Origin: Rhodopseudomonas sp. P2A-2r
GTDB taxonomy: Bacteria > Pseudomonadota > Alphaproteobacteria > Rhizobiales > Xanthobacteraceae
Length of the DNA stretch: 64,000 bases
NCBI RefSeq assembly: GCF_026015985.1
Contig: NZ_CP110389.1
Location: 2,946,001 to 3,010,000 of the forward strand
Reading direction: 5' to 3'
The translations under genes were made by a program, and so were the position numbers. Under the pieces are notes generated by a model, which had not been told where the DNA came from, searched no databases, and was given only the letters and a program-made list of their open reading frames with translations. The stretch's first letter is position 1; every line of letters begins with the position of its first letter. This document shows, piece by piece, positions 33,221 through 47,523 of this stretch.

Positions 33221-35303
33221 ATGGCCCGAAAGCCACCTCCAAAGCCACCGGCTCCGGGCGACAAGGAACTGGCCGTCCCAGGCGAACTCCCGGCGTCACC
33301 GCTGGATGACAAATTCGCGCTTCCGGTCGGCGCCACCGCGGCGCCCGTTCCCAGCACCAAGCCACCGCTGCCCACAAAGCCGGAGAAGGCCAAGGGGGCT
33401 GCGAAGCCGGTCGTCAAGGATGACGACGAGGATGATGAGGACGACGACGAAGACGACGAGACGGACGCCGGAGATGACGACGATGAGGACGAGGATCTCG
33501 TCGTCTTCACCGCGCGCGAGGCCGCCGGCGCTCTGGGAACCATCTACGCCTTCACCCGGCCGTTCCTGACGAAATACAAGAAGATGCTGGCCATCGTCGG
33601 CTTCGGCGTGGTGGTGGAGACGCTGTTCAACGTCATCATGCCGCTCAGCCTGAAATATCTGATCGACGATGCGCTCGGCGAGGAAGACTTTCAGGCGCTG
33701 GTCTGGATCCTGTCGGTGCTCGGCGTCGCCGGCATCTTCACCTCCATCGTGGCGGTCTGGTATGAGCGCTGGGACGCCAAGCTGGCGGCGGGGGTGATCT
33801 CCGACGTCCGCATGCGGCTGTTCGAGCATATCCAGAATCTGCCGTCGGCCTATTTCGCGCGAACCAAGCGCGGCGAGATCCTGTCGCGGTTCTCCATCGA
33901 TCTGGCGGCCTATGAAGGCTCGGTCAAAAGCGTTTCCAACAGCGCCGTTCTGCCGTTTCTCGAACTCATTGCAGGCATCCTGCTGATGCTGTTCCTGAAC
34001 TGGCAACTCGCGGCGGTGGCGTTGCTGGTGTTTCCGATCACTTTGATCGGCCCTCGCATCCTGACGCCCAAGGCAGTGCAGGCCAACTACGATCAGAAGA
34101 TCCAGGAATCGTCGCTGCTCGGCATGGTCCAGGAAAACGTCGCGGCGCAGGCCGTGATCAAGGCATTCAGCCTGCAGCGCCGCACCATGGGTTGGTTCCG
34201 GTTACGCAACGACGACGCCAGCCGGAAAATCGCCGCTGCGACCTTCCTGTCCACCATGGTGGAGCGCTCGGTCACCATCTCCGTGCTGCTGCTGCATCTC
34301 GTGGTGCTGGCGATCGGTGCCTATCTCGCCACCAAGGGCCAGATCACCGTCGGCACCTTCGTGACCTTCGAGAGCGCGTTCTGGGAGGTGTCCTACAACA
34401 TCGCTCATGTGATGCATTTCATCCCGGTGTCGATCCAGTCTGCCGCCGCAGTCCGGCATATCCAGGAGATGCTCGACGAGCCGACCCGCGGCGCCGACCG
34501 GCCGGGCGCACCGGACCTGCCGCGCATCGTCAACGACATCACTTTCGATCACGTCACCTTCAAATACGAAGGCAGCCAGACGCCGGTGCTCGACAATCTC
34601 AGCTTGAAGCTGAAGGTCGGCAAGACCATCGCCATCGTCGGCCCCTCCGGTTCCGGCAAGAGCACGCTGCTCAACCTGATCCTGCGGCTTTACGTGCCGG
34701 ACGAGGGCAAGCTGACCATCGACGGCGTCGACATCCGCAAGGTGACGCGCGAGATCCCTGCGCAGCAGCATGGCCGTCGTGTTCCAGGAGAACATGCTGT
34801 TCAACATGTCGATCCGCGAAAATATCCGGCTCGGCAAGGAGGGCGCCACCGACGAGGAAGTCGAGCAGGCTGCGCGAAAAGCCGAGATCCATCGCCACAT
34901 CATGAGCCTGCCGGAAAAGTACGACACCTCGGTTGGCGAGCGCGGCGACACGCTGTCGGGCGGCCAGCGCCAGCGCATCGCCATTGCGCGCGCCATCGTG
35001 CGCGATCCGTCGGTGCTGCTGCTGGATGAGGCGACGTCGGCCCTCGACCAGACCACAGAAGCGGCCATCAACAAGACGCTGCTCAAGCTCGCCCGCGGGC
35101 GCACCATGATCTTCTCGACGCACCGCCTGACTTCGGTGGTGGAGATGGACGAGATCATCGTGATCGCCGGCGGCAGGGCGATCGAGCGCGGTTCGCACGC
35201 CGAACTGCTGGCGCTCGGCGGTACCTATCGCAAGCTGTGGGACGACCAGGGCCATCAGCCGCACGCGGCAACCGCCGACGATGATGACGACGATGACGAG
35301 TGA
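33221..35303 (+). CDS. ABC exporter (fused permease-ATPase) with acidic termini, frameshifted in this sequence
   Basis: About 693 residues once two frames are joined at GAGATC 34751-34756; dropping one A gives [20 protein letters not shown], a normal sequence for the family. The N-terminal 60 residues are Pro/Lys-rich, residues about 65-95 are almost wholly Asp/Glu, then six membrane helices (residues about 105-400) and an ATPase domain with Walker [10 protein letters not shown], signature LSGGQRQR and Walker [13 protein letters not shown]. The C-terminus ends in seven Asp and a Glu. The fold is that of MsbA/ATM1-type exporters. The cargo is unknown; the upstream oxidase-methyltransferase suggests a small molecule. 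Confidence 0.82.
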
Positions 35304-35309
35304 TGCGCG

Positions 35310-36518
35310 CTACCGCGTCGCGGCGTCGAAATGCGGCTGAGGCGGCACAGCGCTTCGCTGCGAGGCGCTGCGAACGCCCAGACGCTTGCGGGTCGCCAGC
35401 AGCGTGCCGAGCCCGAGCCGCACCACGAAACGCGCCCAGCGCTGCGCGCGCCAAGCCAGGCTGTTGCTGAGCGTCAATGAGCGAAGGTGATGGGCCTTGG
35501 CGAGTGAGCGCGCATCGCAACTGGTCTTGATCGGGTCGTCATAGAATGCCGCGATCTTCTCGGCGCCCATGCCGCCGGTGGCGAGCCAGTTGGGGATGTA
35601 CACGGTGCAGAGTTGCGCGACGTCGGTGAACACCTTGTCGGTCCCGGTGCCCGCGGCGGGGCAGGATGTCGCGAAGGCGTCGCCGACCAGCACCACCCCG
35701 GCCTGCCGGTGGCCCTGTGTGACATACAGATCCGCGGGATGTATCTTGACCGGACCGACCACGGCGAAATCGCCCATCATGCCCTGCAGGTTCGGCATCA
35801 GCGCGCGCATGGTGGCTTCCGGAGCACGACGGAATTCACGCAGCCACGGATCGTCCATCTGGCGATACACCGGCACGTTGGCGCGCATCGCGCTGCCGAT
35901 CGGAAACAGCGTCATATAAGCGAGCCGGTCGGACGATCGCTTGGGCCAATAGGTCAGCGCCGGAAAATCAAATGCCTCGCGCCCGACGGGGGCCACGTCG
36001 AAGCCGATGGTGATGGAATGGCATGGGCTGATGACGGGTCGCTCCAGCCCCAGCATATCGCGAAGTGCGACACTCAGCCCGTTGGCCAGCACCACCAGCC
36101 GGGCCGAAATCTCGTCGCCGTCGGAGAGCGTGATTTTCTGGCGGTCGGCGCTGGTCGCAATGCCGGTCACCCTGGCATGGACCACGGGGATATCGGCCGG
36201 GATCGCCGTGCGGATGGTGTTGACGAGTGTGTCGTACATGATGCCGTGCTGGTCGCTCGGCTTCCTGGCGACCACATGGCCGAACCGTGCCTCCCACACT
36301 TCGCCATCGAGAGTGGCGGCGGGCAGCGTGTGCTCCGCGAGTCCGGTCTTGCTCAGCAAGGCAATCTGGCTGCTGCCAAGCTTCTCGCAGCGGAAGTCCG
36401 GCGGATAGCTCGGAAACGGATCCACAAGCACGGCCTTGATACCGGCGCGTCCCAGCATCGCTGCAGCGATGGAGCCGGCCAGTCCGCCACCGATGATGGC
36501 AACATCCGTGTTTTGCAT
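35310..36518 (-). CDS. FAD-dependent monooxygenase/oxidoreductase (PHBH-like)
   Basis: A 402-residue flavoprotein. The N-terminal IIGGGLAGSIAAAML motif and the strand-2 VDPF residues bind FAD; LVVLANGLS is the second dinucleotide motif; GVVLVGDAFATSCPAAGTG is the conserved GD motif that contacts the flavin ribityl chain. This is the PHBH/halogenase/geranylgeranyl-reductase fold. The substrate is unknown. The start at 36518 (MQNTDVAIIGGG) follows a GAGGTCACC-type leader on this strand. It converges on the ABC gene with six bases between the stops. Confidence 0.85.
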   Translation of the reverse strand: MQNTDVAIIGGGLAGSIAAAMLGRAGIKAVLVDPFPSYPPDFRCEKLGSSQIALLSKTGLAEHTLPAATLDGEVWEARFGHVVARKPSDQHGIMYDTLVNTIRTAIPADIPVVHARVTGIATSADRQKITLSDGDEISARLVVLANGLSVALRDMLGLERPVISPCHSITIGFDVAPVGREAFDFPALTYWPKRSSDRLAYMTLFPIGSAMRANVPVYRQMDDPWLREFRRAPEATMRALMPNLQGMMGDFAVVGPVKIHPADLYVTQGHRQAGVVLVGDAFATSCPAAGTGTDKVFTDVAQLCTVYIPNWLATGGMGAEKIAAFYDDPIKTSCDARSLAKAHHLRSLTLSNSLAWRAQRWARFVVRLGLGTLLATRKRLGVRSASQRSAVPPQPHFDAATR

Positions 36519-36667
36519 GAGGTGACCTCTACGCAAGCAGGTCAATATATTGGAAATGCAAAAGAATGCTGAGCAGGGCCCCCGGCAGCGGTGCTTGGGC
36601 TTAACTGAAAAGCAAGCTGGCAGCGCCAAGATAGGTGGTATTCGCGGCTACGGGCGGGCGTTCGTCG

Positions 36668-37815
36668 ATGATTTCTGTGCAGATTTGCCTGCCGGACCTG
36701 CTCGTTGCCGCACCGTGGGACGATCTCGTCCGGCGCGCGTCGTCGAACGTCTTCATGAACCCTGCCGCCCTGCAAGCCGCGGCCGAGCTGAAATTCGCCG
36801 ACGTCCACGTGCTGCTGGCGTGGGAGGAGGGGCGACGCCGGCGCGGCTGGTCGGGCTCTGGGCGCTGCAGCTTCGGAGGATCGCGCCGTTCTGGCCAGCG
36901 CACCTCGAGGCGCTGCCTTACGACTATGCCTTCCTGTCCAGCCCGGTGGTCGACCCGGCCTTCGTGACGGAGGTGATGCCGGCGTTCCTGGCGGAGGTGG
37001 CCAGCAGCAAACTGCCGGGTATCATCAGCCTGGGGCAATTCGATACGGACTGCCCGAGCCATGGTCCGATGATCGCGGCACTGGCTGTGCACGGTCAACG
37101 CCCGGTCATACTTGAAGCGAGCGAGCGGCCGGTCGTGACGCGCGCCTTCGGCGTCAAGAAGTCTGGGTCGACGCGCAAGAAGCTGCGGCAGGACTGGAAC
37201 CGGCTGTCGGCCACCGGATCGGTCGAGGTCGTCAATGACAGGACGGCCGGGCAGGTGCGCGAGGCCTTCGAATCCTTTCTGGCGCTGGAAGCCGCAGGCT
37301 GGAAGGGCGCCCGGGGAACCGCCGTGCTGAGCAACCTGGACCACGCCGCCTTCGTCCGGCGTCTGATCGGAACCCTGGCCGACCAGCAGAATGCCTCGGT
37401 GGCGCTGCTGCGCGTCGATGGGCGGGTGATTGCCGCGCAGGTGCTGCTGTATTGCGGCACCACCGCCGATACCTGGAAGATCGCCTACGACCCTGCCTTT
37501 GCCAGGTATTCGCCGGGAGCGTTGCTAGTCGACAAGGCAACTGAGGGGCTGTTCGCCGTCCCCGGCATCGAGAGCATCAACTCCTGCTCGGACGGTTCCG
37601 GCTTCATGGCACAGTTCTGGGCCGGGCGGCGTTCCATGGCAGACCTGCTGATCAACGTGACGCCCCGAAATTCCCTCGCCTTCGCTCTGGAGACTGCGCG
37701 GCGCCGTGCCTATTACCGGCTGCGGGCATTGCGGAACCAGCTACGGTCGCGGAAGTGGCTGTCGCGCCCCAACAGCAAGCCGGGTTCCGGGATGCCGCCA
37801 GCCTCAAATGAATAA
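36668..37815 (+). CDS. FemAB/BioF2-like acyltransferase (GNAT fold), frameshifted in this sequence
   Basis: Two frames join into about 382 residues. The first starts MISVQICLPDLLVAAPWDDL and runs to VLLAWEEG; the second continues ATPARLVGLWALQLRRIAPF. The break is in the G run at 36829-36832, where a fifth G restores EEGATPARL. The second half has the acyl-CoA-type core with FESFLALEAAGWKGARGTA and SVALLRVDGRVIAAQVLLY, typical of the CelD/BioF2-like GNAT group that act on polysaccharide or lipid precursors. The true substrate is not known. It is divergent from the flavoprotein gene, with a shared 149-base control region. Confidence 0.72.
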
Positions 37816-37980
37816 TATCCGGGTGAAATTTACGCTCGGTGGCGGCGGCCATGGTCTGCCGTCGTCGCGGGTCCACCGGCAGGCGCCATTTCACCCCCGG
37901 CATTGTTCCGAATCGACGCGCCGCGTCATCAAACTGCAAAACCCGCTGCGACCGATTCTGCCGCCCGATGGACGATTGGG

Positions 37981-38009
37981 CTGACAATCGGGTATGCTTC
38001 TGCTACGCA
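37981..38009 (+). promoter_or_regulatory. Candidate upstream promoter of the str operon
   Basis: CTGACA at 37981-37986, 17 bases, TACGCA at 38004-38009. Weaker -10 than the downstream pair. Confidence 0.4.
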
Positions 38010-38061
38010 GGCATGCGAGAAGTCAGCGTGGGACAAGGGTTTCTACAACTGCGCTTTAGTG

Positions 38062-38090
38062 TTGACTTGGGCGGACCCCGAGGATAAAAC
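38062..38090 (+). promoter_or_regulatory. Strong sigma-70-like promoter of the str operon
   Basis: TTGACT at 38062-38067, exactly 17 bases, TAAAAC at 38085-38090. A start near 38097 would give a leader of about 400 bases to rpsL. Confidence 0.7.
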
Positions 38091-38494
38091 CCGCGCACTC
38101 ACCGACAGGCGGTGAGCTTCGCAAGTGTCGGAACGGACCACCCTCTAAGTCTTTCGAGACCCAGTCTTTTGGGACCGGAGCGGGCACCAACCTCGACCCA
38201 AGAAGCTCAAACGCTGTCGATTATAGCTAGGCTGCCAAAACGACGTTTATCTCCTGAGCAAAATCTCTCGAGATTTAATTCGGAAGCATGACCTCGGTGC
38301 AGGCTATCAGGCGAAAGCCGGGTGGTCACGATCGCGGTCCTCTGTGGCGTGAAGCGCTTTCTGCTCAGTGATGAGCGGTTGGCGTGATTTCGTTTTGCGT
38401 GAATCCTTTCATGTGGGGCGTGCGATGGGGTAGGTGGCCCCGAACAATTTTGCGAAGCCGTTATGGTTTCGCGCGAACAAGGGTGAAGGCGAAG

Positions 38495-38866
38495 ATGCCG
38501 ACGATCAACCAGCTGATCGCAAGTCCGCGTGTCGTTCAGAAGTCGCGCAAGAAGGTGCCCGCACTGCAGCAGTCGCCGCAGAAGCGTGGCGTTTGTACGC
38601 GCGTCTACACCACGACCCCGAAGAAGCCGAACTCGGCGCTTCGTAAGGTTGCCAAGGTGCGTCTGACCAACGGCTTCGAAGTCATCGGATACATTCCGGG
38701 CGAAGGTCATAACCTTCAAGAGCATTCCGTGGTCATGATCCGCGGCGGCCGCGTCAAGGATTTGCCCGGCGTGCGTTACCACATTCTCCGCGGCGTGCTG
38801 GATACCCAGGGCGTCAAGAACCGTAAGCAGCGTCGTTCGAAGTACGGCGCGAAGCGTCCGAAGTAA
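38495..38866 (+). CDS. rpsL: 30S ribosomal protein S12
   Basis: A 123-residue S12 at the decoding centre. [11 protein letters not shown] carries Lys43 and [13 protein letters not shown] carries Lys88, both wild type, so the protein is of the streptomycin-sensitive form. The ATG at 38495 was chosen over an upstream in-frame ATG because MPTINQL is the conserved N-terminus. rpsG follows after 12 bases. Confidence 0.97.
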   Translation: MPTINQLIASPRVVQKSRKKVPALQQSPQKRGVCTRVYTTTPKKPNSALRKVAKVRLTNGFEVIGYIPGEGHNLQEHSVVMIRGGRVKDLPGVRYHILRGVLDTQGVKNRKQRRSKYGAKRPK

Positions 38867-39349
<483 letters not shown>

Positions 39350-39379
39350 CGGCGAAACAACGGATTTAAGGACGAGCCC

Positions 39380-41452
<2,073 letters not shown>

Positions 41453-41491
41453 TTGTCGTTGGCGACAGTTAACGACTGAACGGAGAGAGTT

Positions 41492-42682
<1,191 letters not shown>

Positions 42683-42693
42683 CAAGTCGGGCA

Positions 42694-42723
42694 GGGGATA
42701 GCGGATTACGATCCGCTATCCCC
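42694..42723 (+). terminator. 13-base-pair perfect hairpin after tuf copy 2
   Basis: GGGGATAGCGGAT (42694-42706), loop TACG, ATCCGCTATCCCC (42711-42723). The UACG loop belongs to the stable UNCG class. It lies 11 bases after the tuf stop and lacks a T tract, so it may be a processing or stability element separating str from S10. Confidence 0.65.
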
Positions 42724-42763
42724 GACCAGACGCGAAGTTAAGTCGACAAAGAAAGACAACGGC

Positions 42764-43072
42764 ATGAACGGCCAGAATATCCGCATTCGGCTCAAGGCGT
42801 TCGATCATCGGATTCTCGATGCATCGACCCGCGAGATCGTCAGCACGGCGAAACGTACCGGTGCACAGGTTCGCGGACCAATCCCGCTGCCGACCCGCAT
42901 CGAGAAGTTCACTGTCAACCGTTCGCCGCACGTCGACAAGAAGAGCCGCGAGCAGTTCGAGATGCGCACTCACAAGCGTCTTCTCGATATCGTCGATCCG
43001 ACCCCGCAGACTGTCGATGCTTTGATGAAGCTCGACCTCGCCGCCGGTGTCGATGTCGAGATCAAGCTCTGA
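42764..43072 (+). CDS. rpsJ: 30S ribosomal protein S10 (NusE)
   Basis: A 102-residue S10, which also binds NusB and the NusG C-terminal domain in antitermination. [19 protein letters not shown] is the conserved N-terminus; the extended loop [16 protein letters not shown] is intact. First gene of the S10 block, 86 bases before rplC. Confidence 0.97.
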   Translation: MNGQNIRIRLKAFDHRILDASTREIVSTAKRTGAQVRGPIPLPTRIEKFTVNRSPHVDKKSREQFEMRTHKRLLDIVDPTPQTVDALMKLDLAAGVDVEIKL

Positions 43073-43158
43073 CGCTTCCTGCACAAGCGGGTTGAGTCTC
43101 AGACACGTATTTTAGGTCCAGTCCGGTCATACGGACAGAAAGAACAGGAAGCACGCCG

Positions 43159-43896
43159 ATGCGCTCCGGAGTGATCGCACAAAAGGTCGGAATGACACGG
43201 GTCTTTACGGAGACCGGTGAGCACATTCCAGTGACCGTGCTAAAGCTGGGCAATTGCCAGGTGTTAGGTCACCTCACCAGCGAGAAGAATGGTTACGTTG
43301 CGCTGCAGCTCGGTTCGGGCACACGCAAGACCGTCTATTTGCCGAAGGCAGAACGCGGCCAGTTCGCCGTTGCCAAGGTTGAGCCCAAGCGGAAGGTCGC
43401 GGAATTCCGCGTGTCGGAAGACGCGCTGATCCCGGTCGGCGCCGAGATCATGGCGGACCACTTTGTGGTCGGTCAGTTCGTCGATGTCACCGGCACCTCG
43501 GTCGGTAAGGGCTTCGCCGGCGGCATGAAGCGCTGGAATTTCCGCGGTCTGCGCGCCACCCACGGCGTGTCGGTCTCGCATCGTTCGATCGGTTCGACCG
43601 GCGGACGTCAGGATCCCGGCAAGACCTTCAAGAACAAGAAGATGCCCGGCCATATGGGCGTCGACAAGATTACCACGCTGAACCTGCGCGTCGTGCAGAC
43701 GGATGTGGAACGCGGCCTGATCCTCGTCGAAGGTGCCGTTCCCGGCTCCAAGGGCGGCTGGATCGCAGTGCGTGACGCCGTGAAGAAGGCACTTCCGAAG
43801 GAAGCGCCGAAGCCCGGCAAGTTCCGCCTGGCCGATGCGGGCACCGAGCAGGAAGCACCTGCCGAGGCGCCTGTCGCCGAGAAGGAGGGCGTGTGA
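43159..43896 (+). CDS. rplC: 50S ribosomal protein L3
   Basis: A 245-residue L3, longer than the roughly 210 of E. coli because of an Ala/Glu/Pro-rich C-terminal extension ([16 protein letters not shown]). The loop near the peptidyl transferase centre, [20 protein letters not shown], is present with the Gln that is methylated in other bacteria. It is followed immediately by rplD (one base). Confidence 0.97.
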   Translation: MRSGVIAQKVGMTRVFTETGEHIPVTVLKLGNCQVLGHLTSEKNGYVALQLGSGTRKTVYLPKAERGQFAVAKVEPKRKVAEFRVSEDALIPVGAEIMADHFVVGQFVDVTGTSVGKGFAGGMKRWNFRGLRATHGVSVSHRSIGSTGGRQDPGKTFKNKKMPGHMGVDKITTLNLRVVQTDVERGLILVEGAVPGSKGGWIAVRDAVKKALPKEAPKPGKFRLADAGTEQEAPAEAPVAEKEGV

Positions 43897-43897
43897 G

Positions 43898-44518
43898 ATG
43901 AAACTGAACGTCACCACGCTTGAGGGCAAGGACGCCGGCTCGATCGAGCTGTCGGATGCCATCTTCGGTCTCGACCCCCGCGCCGACATCATCCAGCGTT
44001 GCGTCAACTGGCAGCTCGCCAAGCGCCAGGCTGGCACGCACAAGACCAAGGGTCGCGCCGAGATCTGGCGCACCGGCAAGAAGATGTACAAGCAGAAGGG
44101 CACCGGCGGTGCGCGTCACGGTTCTGCCCGTGTCCCGCAGTTCCGCGGCGGTGGCCGTGCATTCGGTCCGGTCGTTCGCTCCCATGCGTTTGATCTGCCG
44201 AAGAAGGTTCGCGCGCTTGCCCTGCGGCATGCGCTGTCGTCCAAGGCCAAGGATGGCGGCTTGATCGTGATCGAGTCGGCAACTCTGGAAGCCGCCAAGA
44301 CGAAGGCTCTGCTTGGTCATTTCTCGGGTCTCGGCCTGACCAATGCGCTGATCGTCGACGGCGCCGAAGTTCACACCGGTTTCGCCCAGGCGGCCCGTAA
44401 CATTCCGAACATCGACGTGCTCCCGATCCAGGGCATCAACGTCTATGACATTCTGCGTCGTCAGAAGCTGGTTCTGACCAAGGCGGCGCTCGATGCGTTG
44501 GAGGCGCGCTTCAAATGA
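43898..44518 (+). CDS. rplD: 50S ribosomal protein L4
   Basis: A 206-residue L4. The exit-tunnel loop contains [20 protein letters not shown] and GGGRAFGP, without any unusual change. The ATG at 43898 gives [10 protein letters not shown]; a longer frame is not conserved. L4 normally represses its own S10 operon. The last four bases overlap rplW (ATGA). Confidence 0.97.
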   Translation: MKLNVTTLEGKDAGSIELSDAIFGLDPRADIIQRCVNWQLAKRQAGTHKTKGRAEIWRTGKKMYKQKGTGGARHGSARVPQFRGGGRAFGPVVRSHAFDLPKKVRALALRHALSSKAKDGGLIVIESATLEAAKTKALLGHFSGLGLTNALIVDGAEVHTGFAQAARNIPNIDVLPIQGINVYDILRRQKLVLTKAALDALEARFK

Positions 44519-44814
44519 AGAATATCGACCCGCGCCATTACGACATCATCGTTGCCCCCGTGGTGACGGAAAAAGCGACTGTTGCGTCCGAGCACAACAA
44601 GGTTGTGTTCAAGGTGGCCTCGAAAGCCACCAAGCCGCAGATCAAGGAAGCCGTCGAGAAGCTGTTCGACGTCAAGGTTAAGAGCGTGAATACCCTGGTG
44701 CGCAAGGGCAAGACGAAAGTCTTCCGCGGCACCTTCGGTTCACAGTCGGACGTCAAGCGTGCGATCGTGACACTCGAAGAGGGCCACCGCATCGACGTCA
44801 CGACCGGTCTATAA
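44515..44814 (+). CDS. rplW: 50S ribosomal protein L23
   Basis: A 99-residue L23 at the tunnel exit, docking site for trigger factor and [23 protein letters not shown] is the conserved N-terminal segment. Start overlaps the rplD stop by four bases; rplB begins 12 bases after. Confidence 0.97.
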   Translation: MKNIDPRHYDIIVAPVVTEKATVASEHNKVVFKVASKATKPQIKEAVEKLFDVKVKSVNTLVRKGKTKVFRGTFGSQSDVKRAIVTLEEGHRIDVTTGL

Positions 44815-44826
44815 GGCAGAACGACG

Positions 44827-45660
44827 ATGGCACTTAAAAAATTCAATCCGACGACACCCGGTCAGCGTCAGCTGGTCATTGTCGATCGCTCCGGGCTCTA
44901 CAAGGGCAAGCCGGTCAAGTCGCTGACCGAGGGCAAGCACTCCTCGGGCGGTCGCAACAACACCGGTCGCACGGTCGTTCGTTTTCGCGGCGGCGGTCAC
45001 AAGCAGACCTACCGTATCGTCGATTTCAAGCGTACCAAGGTCGATATGCCTGCAAAGGTCGAGCGACTCGAGTATGATCCGAATCGCACCGCCTTTATCG
45101 CGCTGCTGAAGTACGAAGACGGGACCCAGTCCTACATCCTCGCGCCTCAGCGTCTCGCGGTTGGCGACACGGTGATTGCCGGAAACTACGTCGACGTGAA
45201 GCCGGGCAATGTCATGCCGCTGGGCAACATGCCGATCGGCACCATCATTCACAACGTCGAGCTGAAGATCGGCAAGGGTGGGCAGATCGCCCGTTCCGCC
45301 GGCACCTATGCCCAGCTCGTCGGCCGCGACCATGACTATGTGATCGTCCGCCTGAATTCCGGCGAACAGCGCCTGGTTCACGGTCGTTGCACCGGGACCA
45401 TCGGCGCCGTGTCGAACCCCGACCACATGAACACCTCGATGGGCAAGGCCGGCCGTATGCGCTGGTTTGGTCGTCGCCCGCATAACCGCGGCGTGTCGAT
45501 GAACCCGATCGACCATCCGCACGGCGGCGGCGAAGGCCGCACCTCGGGCGGTCGTCACCCGGTGACCCCGTGGGGCAAGCCGACCAAGGGCAAGAAGACG
45601 CGTTCGAACAAGTCGACCACGAAATTCATTCTCATCAGCCGCCACAAGCGGAAGAAGTAA
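44827..45660 (+). CDS. rplB: 50S ribosomal protein L2
   Basis: A 277-residue L2, needed for subunit association and peptidyl transferase activity. The segment [20 protein letters not shown] carries the conserved His near the active centre. Length and termini are standard. Confidence 0.97.
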   Translation: MALKKFNPTTPGQRQLVIVDRSGLYKGKPVKSLTEGKHSSGGRNNTGRTVVRFRGGGHKQTYRIVDFKRTKVDMPAKVERLEYDPNRTAFIALLKYEDGTQSYILAPQRLAVGDTVIAGNYVDVKPGNVMPLGNMPIGTIIHNVELKIGKGGQIARSAGTYAQLVGRDHDYVIVRLNSGEQRLVHGRCTGTIGAVSNPDHMNTSMGKAGRMRWFGRRPHNRGVSMNPIDHPHGGGEGRTSGGRHPVTPWGKPTKGKKTRSNKSTTKFILISRHKRKK

Positions 45661-45672
45661 GGATCGCCGGAC

Positions 45673-45951
45673 ATGGTTCGTTCAGTCTGGAAAGGCCCGT
45701 TCGTCGAAGGCTCGCTGCTCAAGAAGGCAGATGTCGCCCGCGCGTCAGGCCGTCATGACGTCATCAAGATCTGGAGCCGACGTTCCACGATCCTGCCGCA
45801 GTTCGTCGGTCTCACCTTTGGCGTCTACAACGGCCAAAAGCATGTACCTGTCGCCATCAATGAAGAGATGGTCGGTCACAAGTTCGGCGAGTTTTCGCCG
45901 ACCAGGACCTTCCACGGTCATTCGGGCGACAAGAAAGCCAAGAAGGCTTAA
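45673..45951 (+). CDS. rpsS: 30S ribosomal protein S19
   Basis: A 92-residue S19 of the small-subunit head. [19 protein letters not shown] and the basic C-terminus [20 protein letters not shown] are typical. Twelve bases after rplB. Confidence 0.97.
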   Translation: MVRSVWKGPFVEGSLLKKADVARASGRHDVIKIWSRRSTILPQFVGLTFGVYNGQKHVPVAINEEMVGHKFGEFSPTRTFHGHSGDKKAKKA

Positions 45952-45962
45952 GGACGTAAGTT

Positions 45963-46346
45963 ATGAGCAAACCAAAGCGCGAACGGAGCCTCCCCGATAA
46001 CGAGGCGAAGGCGATTGCCCGAATGCTGCGGGTGAGCCCGCAGAAGCTTAACCTGGTCGCGCAGATGATTCGCGGCCGGAAGGCTTCGGCCGCGCTCGCC
46101 GACCTGCAGTTCTCGCGCAAGCGGATCGCAGTCGACGTCAAGAAGTGCCTGGAGTCGGCGATCGCCAATGCCGAGAACAACCATGACCTCGAGGTCGACG
46201 ATCTGATCGTCTCCGAGGCCCATGTCGGCAAGGGCATTGTCATGAAGCGTTTCGCCCCGCGCGGCCGTGGCCGTTCGGGACGCATCTTTAAACCATTCGC
46301 GCAGCTGACGATCGTTGTTCGTCAGGTCGAAGCAGCGACAGCTTAA
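45963..46346 (+). CDS. rplV: 50S ribosomal protein L22
   Basis: A 127-residue L22. The beta-hairpin that lines the exit tunnel ([20 protein letters not shown]) is intact and without insertions of the kind linked to macrolide resistance. Eleven bases after rpsS. Confidence 0.97.
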   Translation: MSKPKRERSLPDNEAKAIARMLRVSPQKLNLVAQMIRGRKASAALADLQFSRKRIAVDVKKCLESAIANAENNHDLEVDDLIVSEAHVGKGIVMKRFAPRGRGRSGRIFKPFAQLTIVVRQVEAATA

Positions 46347-46366
46347 GCAGGGCGCGGGAGAATACG

Positions 46367-47065
46367 ATGGGTCAGAAGATCAATCCAATCGGTCTGCGTC
46401 TTGGCATCAACCGTACGTGGGATTCACGTTGGTATGCCGGCAAGAACGAATACGGCAAGCTGCTTCACGAGGACGTCAAGATCCGTGAAGTGCTGCACAA
46501 GGAGCTGAAGCAGGCTGCTGTCGCCAAGATCATCATCGAGCGCCCGCACAAGAAGTGCCGCGTCACGATCCACTCGGCTCGTCCGGGTGTGGTGATCGGC
46601 AAGAAGGGCGCCGACATCGACAAGCTTCGCAAGAAGGTTGCCGACATCACCGCCTCCGACGTGGTGATCAACATCGTCGAAATCCGCAAGCCGGAGCTCG
46701 ACGCGACCCTGGTCGCCGAGTCGATCGCGCAGCAGCTCGAGCGCCGCGTCGCGTTCCGCCGCGCCATGAAGCGCGCCGTTCAGTCGGCGATGCGCCTGGG
46801 TGCCGAAGGCATCCGTATCAATTGCTCGGGCCGCCTCGGCGGCGCCGAAATCGCGCGCATGGAATGGTATCGCGAAGGTCGCGTGCCGCTGCATACGCTG
46901 CGTGCGGACATCGACTACGGCGTCGCCACCGCATTCACGACGTTCGGTACTTGCGGCGTCAAGGTCTGGATCTTCAAGGGCGAAATCCTTGAGCACGATC
47001 CGATGGCCCAGGACAAGCGTATGGCCGAGGGTGACAATTCGCGGCCGCGTCGCGACGCCGCCTGA
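46367..47065 (+). CDS. rpsC: 30S ribosomal protein S3
   Basis: A 232-residue S3 at the mRNA entry channel. The KH motif [20 protein letters not shown] with its GKKG loop and the C-terminal helicase-associated residues ([15 protein letters not shown]) are present. The overall length is normal. Confidence 0.97.
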   Translation: MGQKINPIGLRLGINRTWDSRWYAGKNEYGKLLHEDVKIREVLHKELKQAAVAKIIIERPHKKCRVTIHSARPGVVIGKKGADIDKLRKKVADITASDVVINIVEIRKPELDATLVAESIAQQLERRVAFRRAMKRAVQSAMRLGAEGIRINCSGRLGGAEIARMEWYREGRVPLHTLRADIDYGVATAFTTFGTCGVKVWIFKGEILEHDPMAQDKRMAEGDNSRPRRDAA

Positions 47066-47099
47066 GCGGTTCAAATTAGAAGGTTTGAGGGCGTAAGCC

Positions 47100-47513
47100 A
47101 TGATGCAACCAAAGAAGACCAAGTTCCGGAAGGCGCATAAGGGCCGGATTCACGGCGTTGCGACTTCGGGTGCGACACTGTCCTTCGGTCAGTTCGGCCT
47201 GAAGGCGATGGCACCCGAGCGTCTCACCGCCCGTCAGATCGAGGCTGCCCGCCGCGCGCTGACCCGTCACATGAAGCGTGCCGGCCGCGTGTGGATCCGC
47301 ATCTTCCCGGATCTGCCGGTGTCGAAGAAGCCCGCCGAAGTCCGAATGGGCTCCGGCAAGGGAACGCCGGAATTGTGGGTTGCGCGCGTCAAGCCTGGCC
47401 GCGTGATCTTCGAGATCGACGGTGTCACCCAGCAGGTCGCCAAGGAGGCGTTCACGCTGGCCGCCGCCAAGCTGCCGATCAAGACGCGTTTCGTTACGCG
47501 CATTGCGGAATAA
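47100..47513 (+). CDS. rplP: 50S ribosomal protein L16
   Basis: A 137-residue L16 that helps place the A-site t[22 protein letters not shown] begins the protein; the second Met three bases later is an equal start. The segment with Arg that is hydroxylated in other bacteria (near [15 protein letters not shown]) is present. Confidence 0.97.
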   Translation: MMQPKKTKFRKAHKGRIHGVATSGATLSFGQFGLKAMAPERLTARQIEAARRALTRHMKRAGRVWIRIFPDLPVSKKPAEVRMGSGKGTPELWVARVKPGRVIFEIDGVTQQVAKEAFTLAAAKLPIKTRFVTRIAE

Positions 47514-47523
47514 GGGTAAAGTC

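Larger units (their letters stand above)
37816..38494. promoter_or_regulatory. Long leader of the str operon
   Basis: The 679-base gap between the acyltransferase and rpsL has no credible gene. It holds two promoter-like pairs (37981-38009 and 38062-38090), leaving a 5' untranslated leader of about 400 bases before rpsL. Within it, short hairpins are seen (CCGACAGGCGG; TCTCTCGAGATTTAATTCGG). The leader is long enough to carry a translational control element for S7/S12. Confidence 0.55.
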
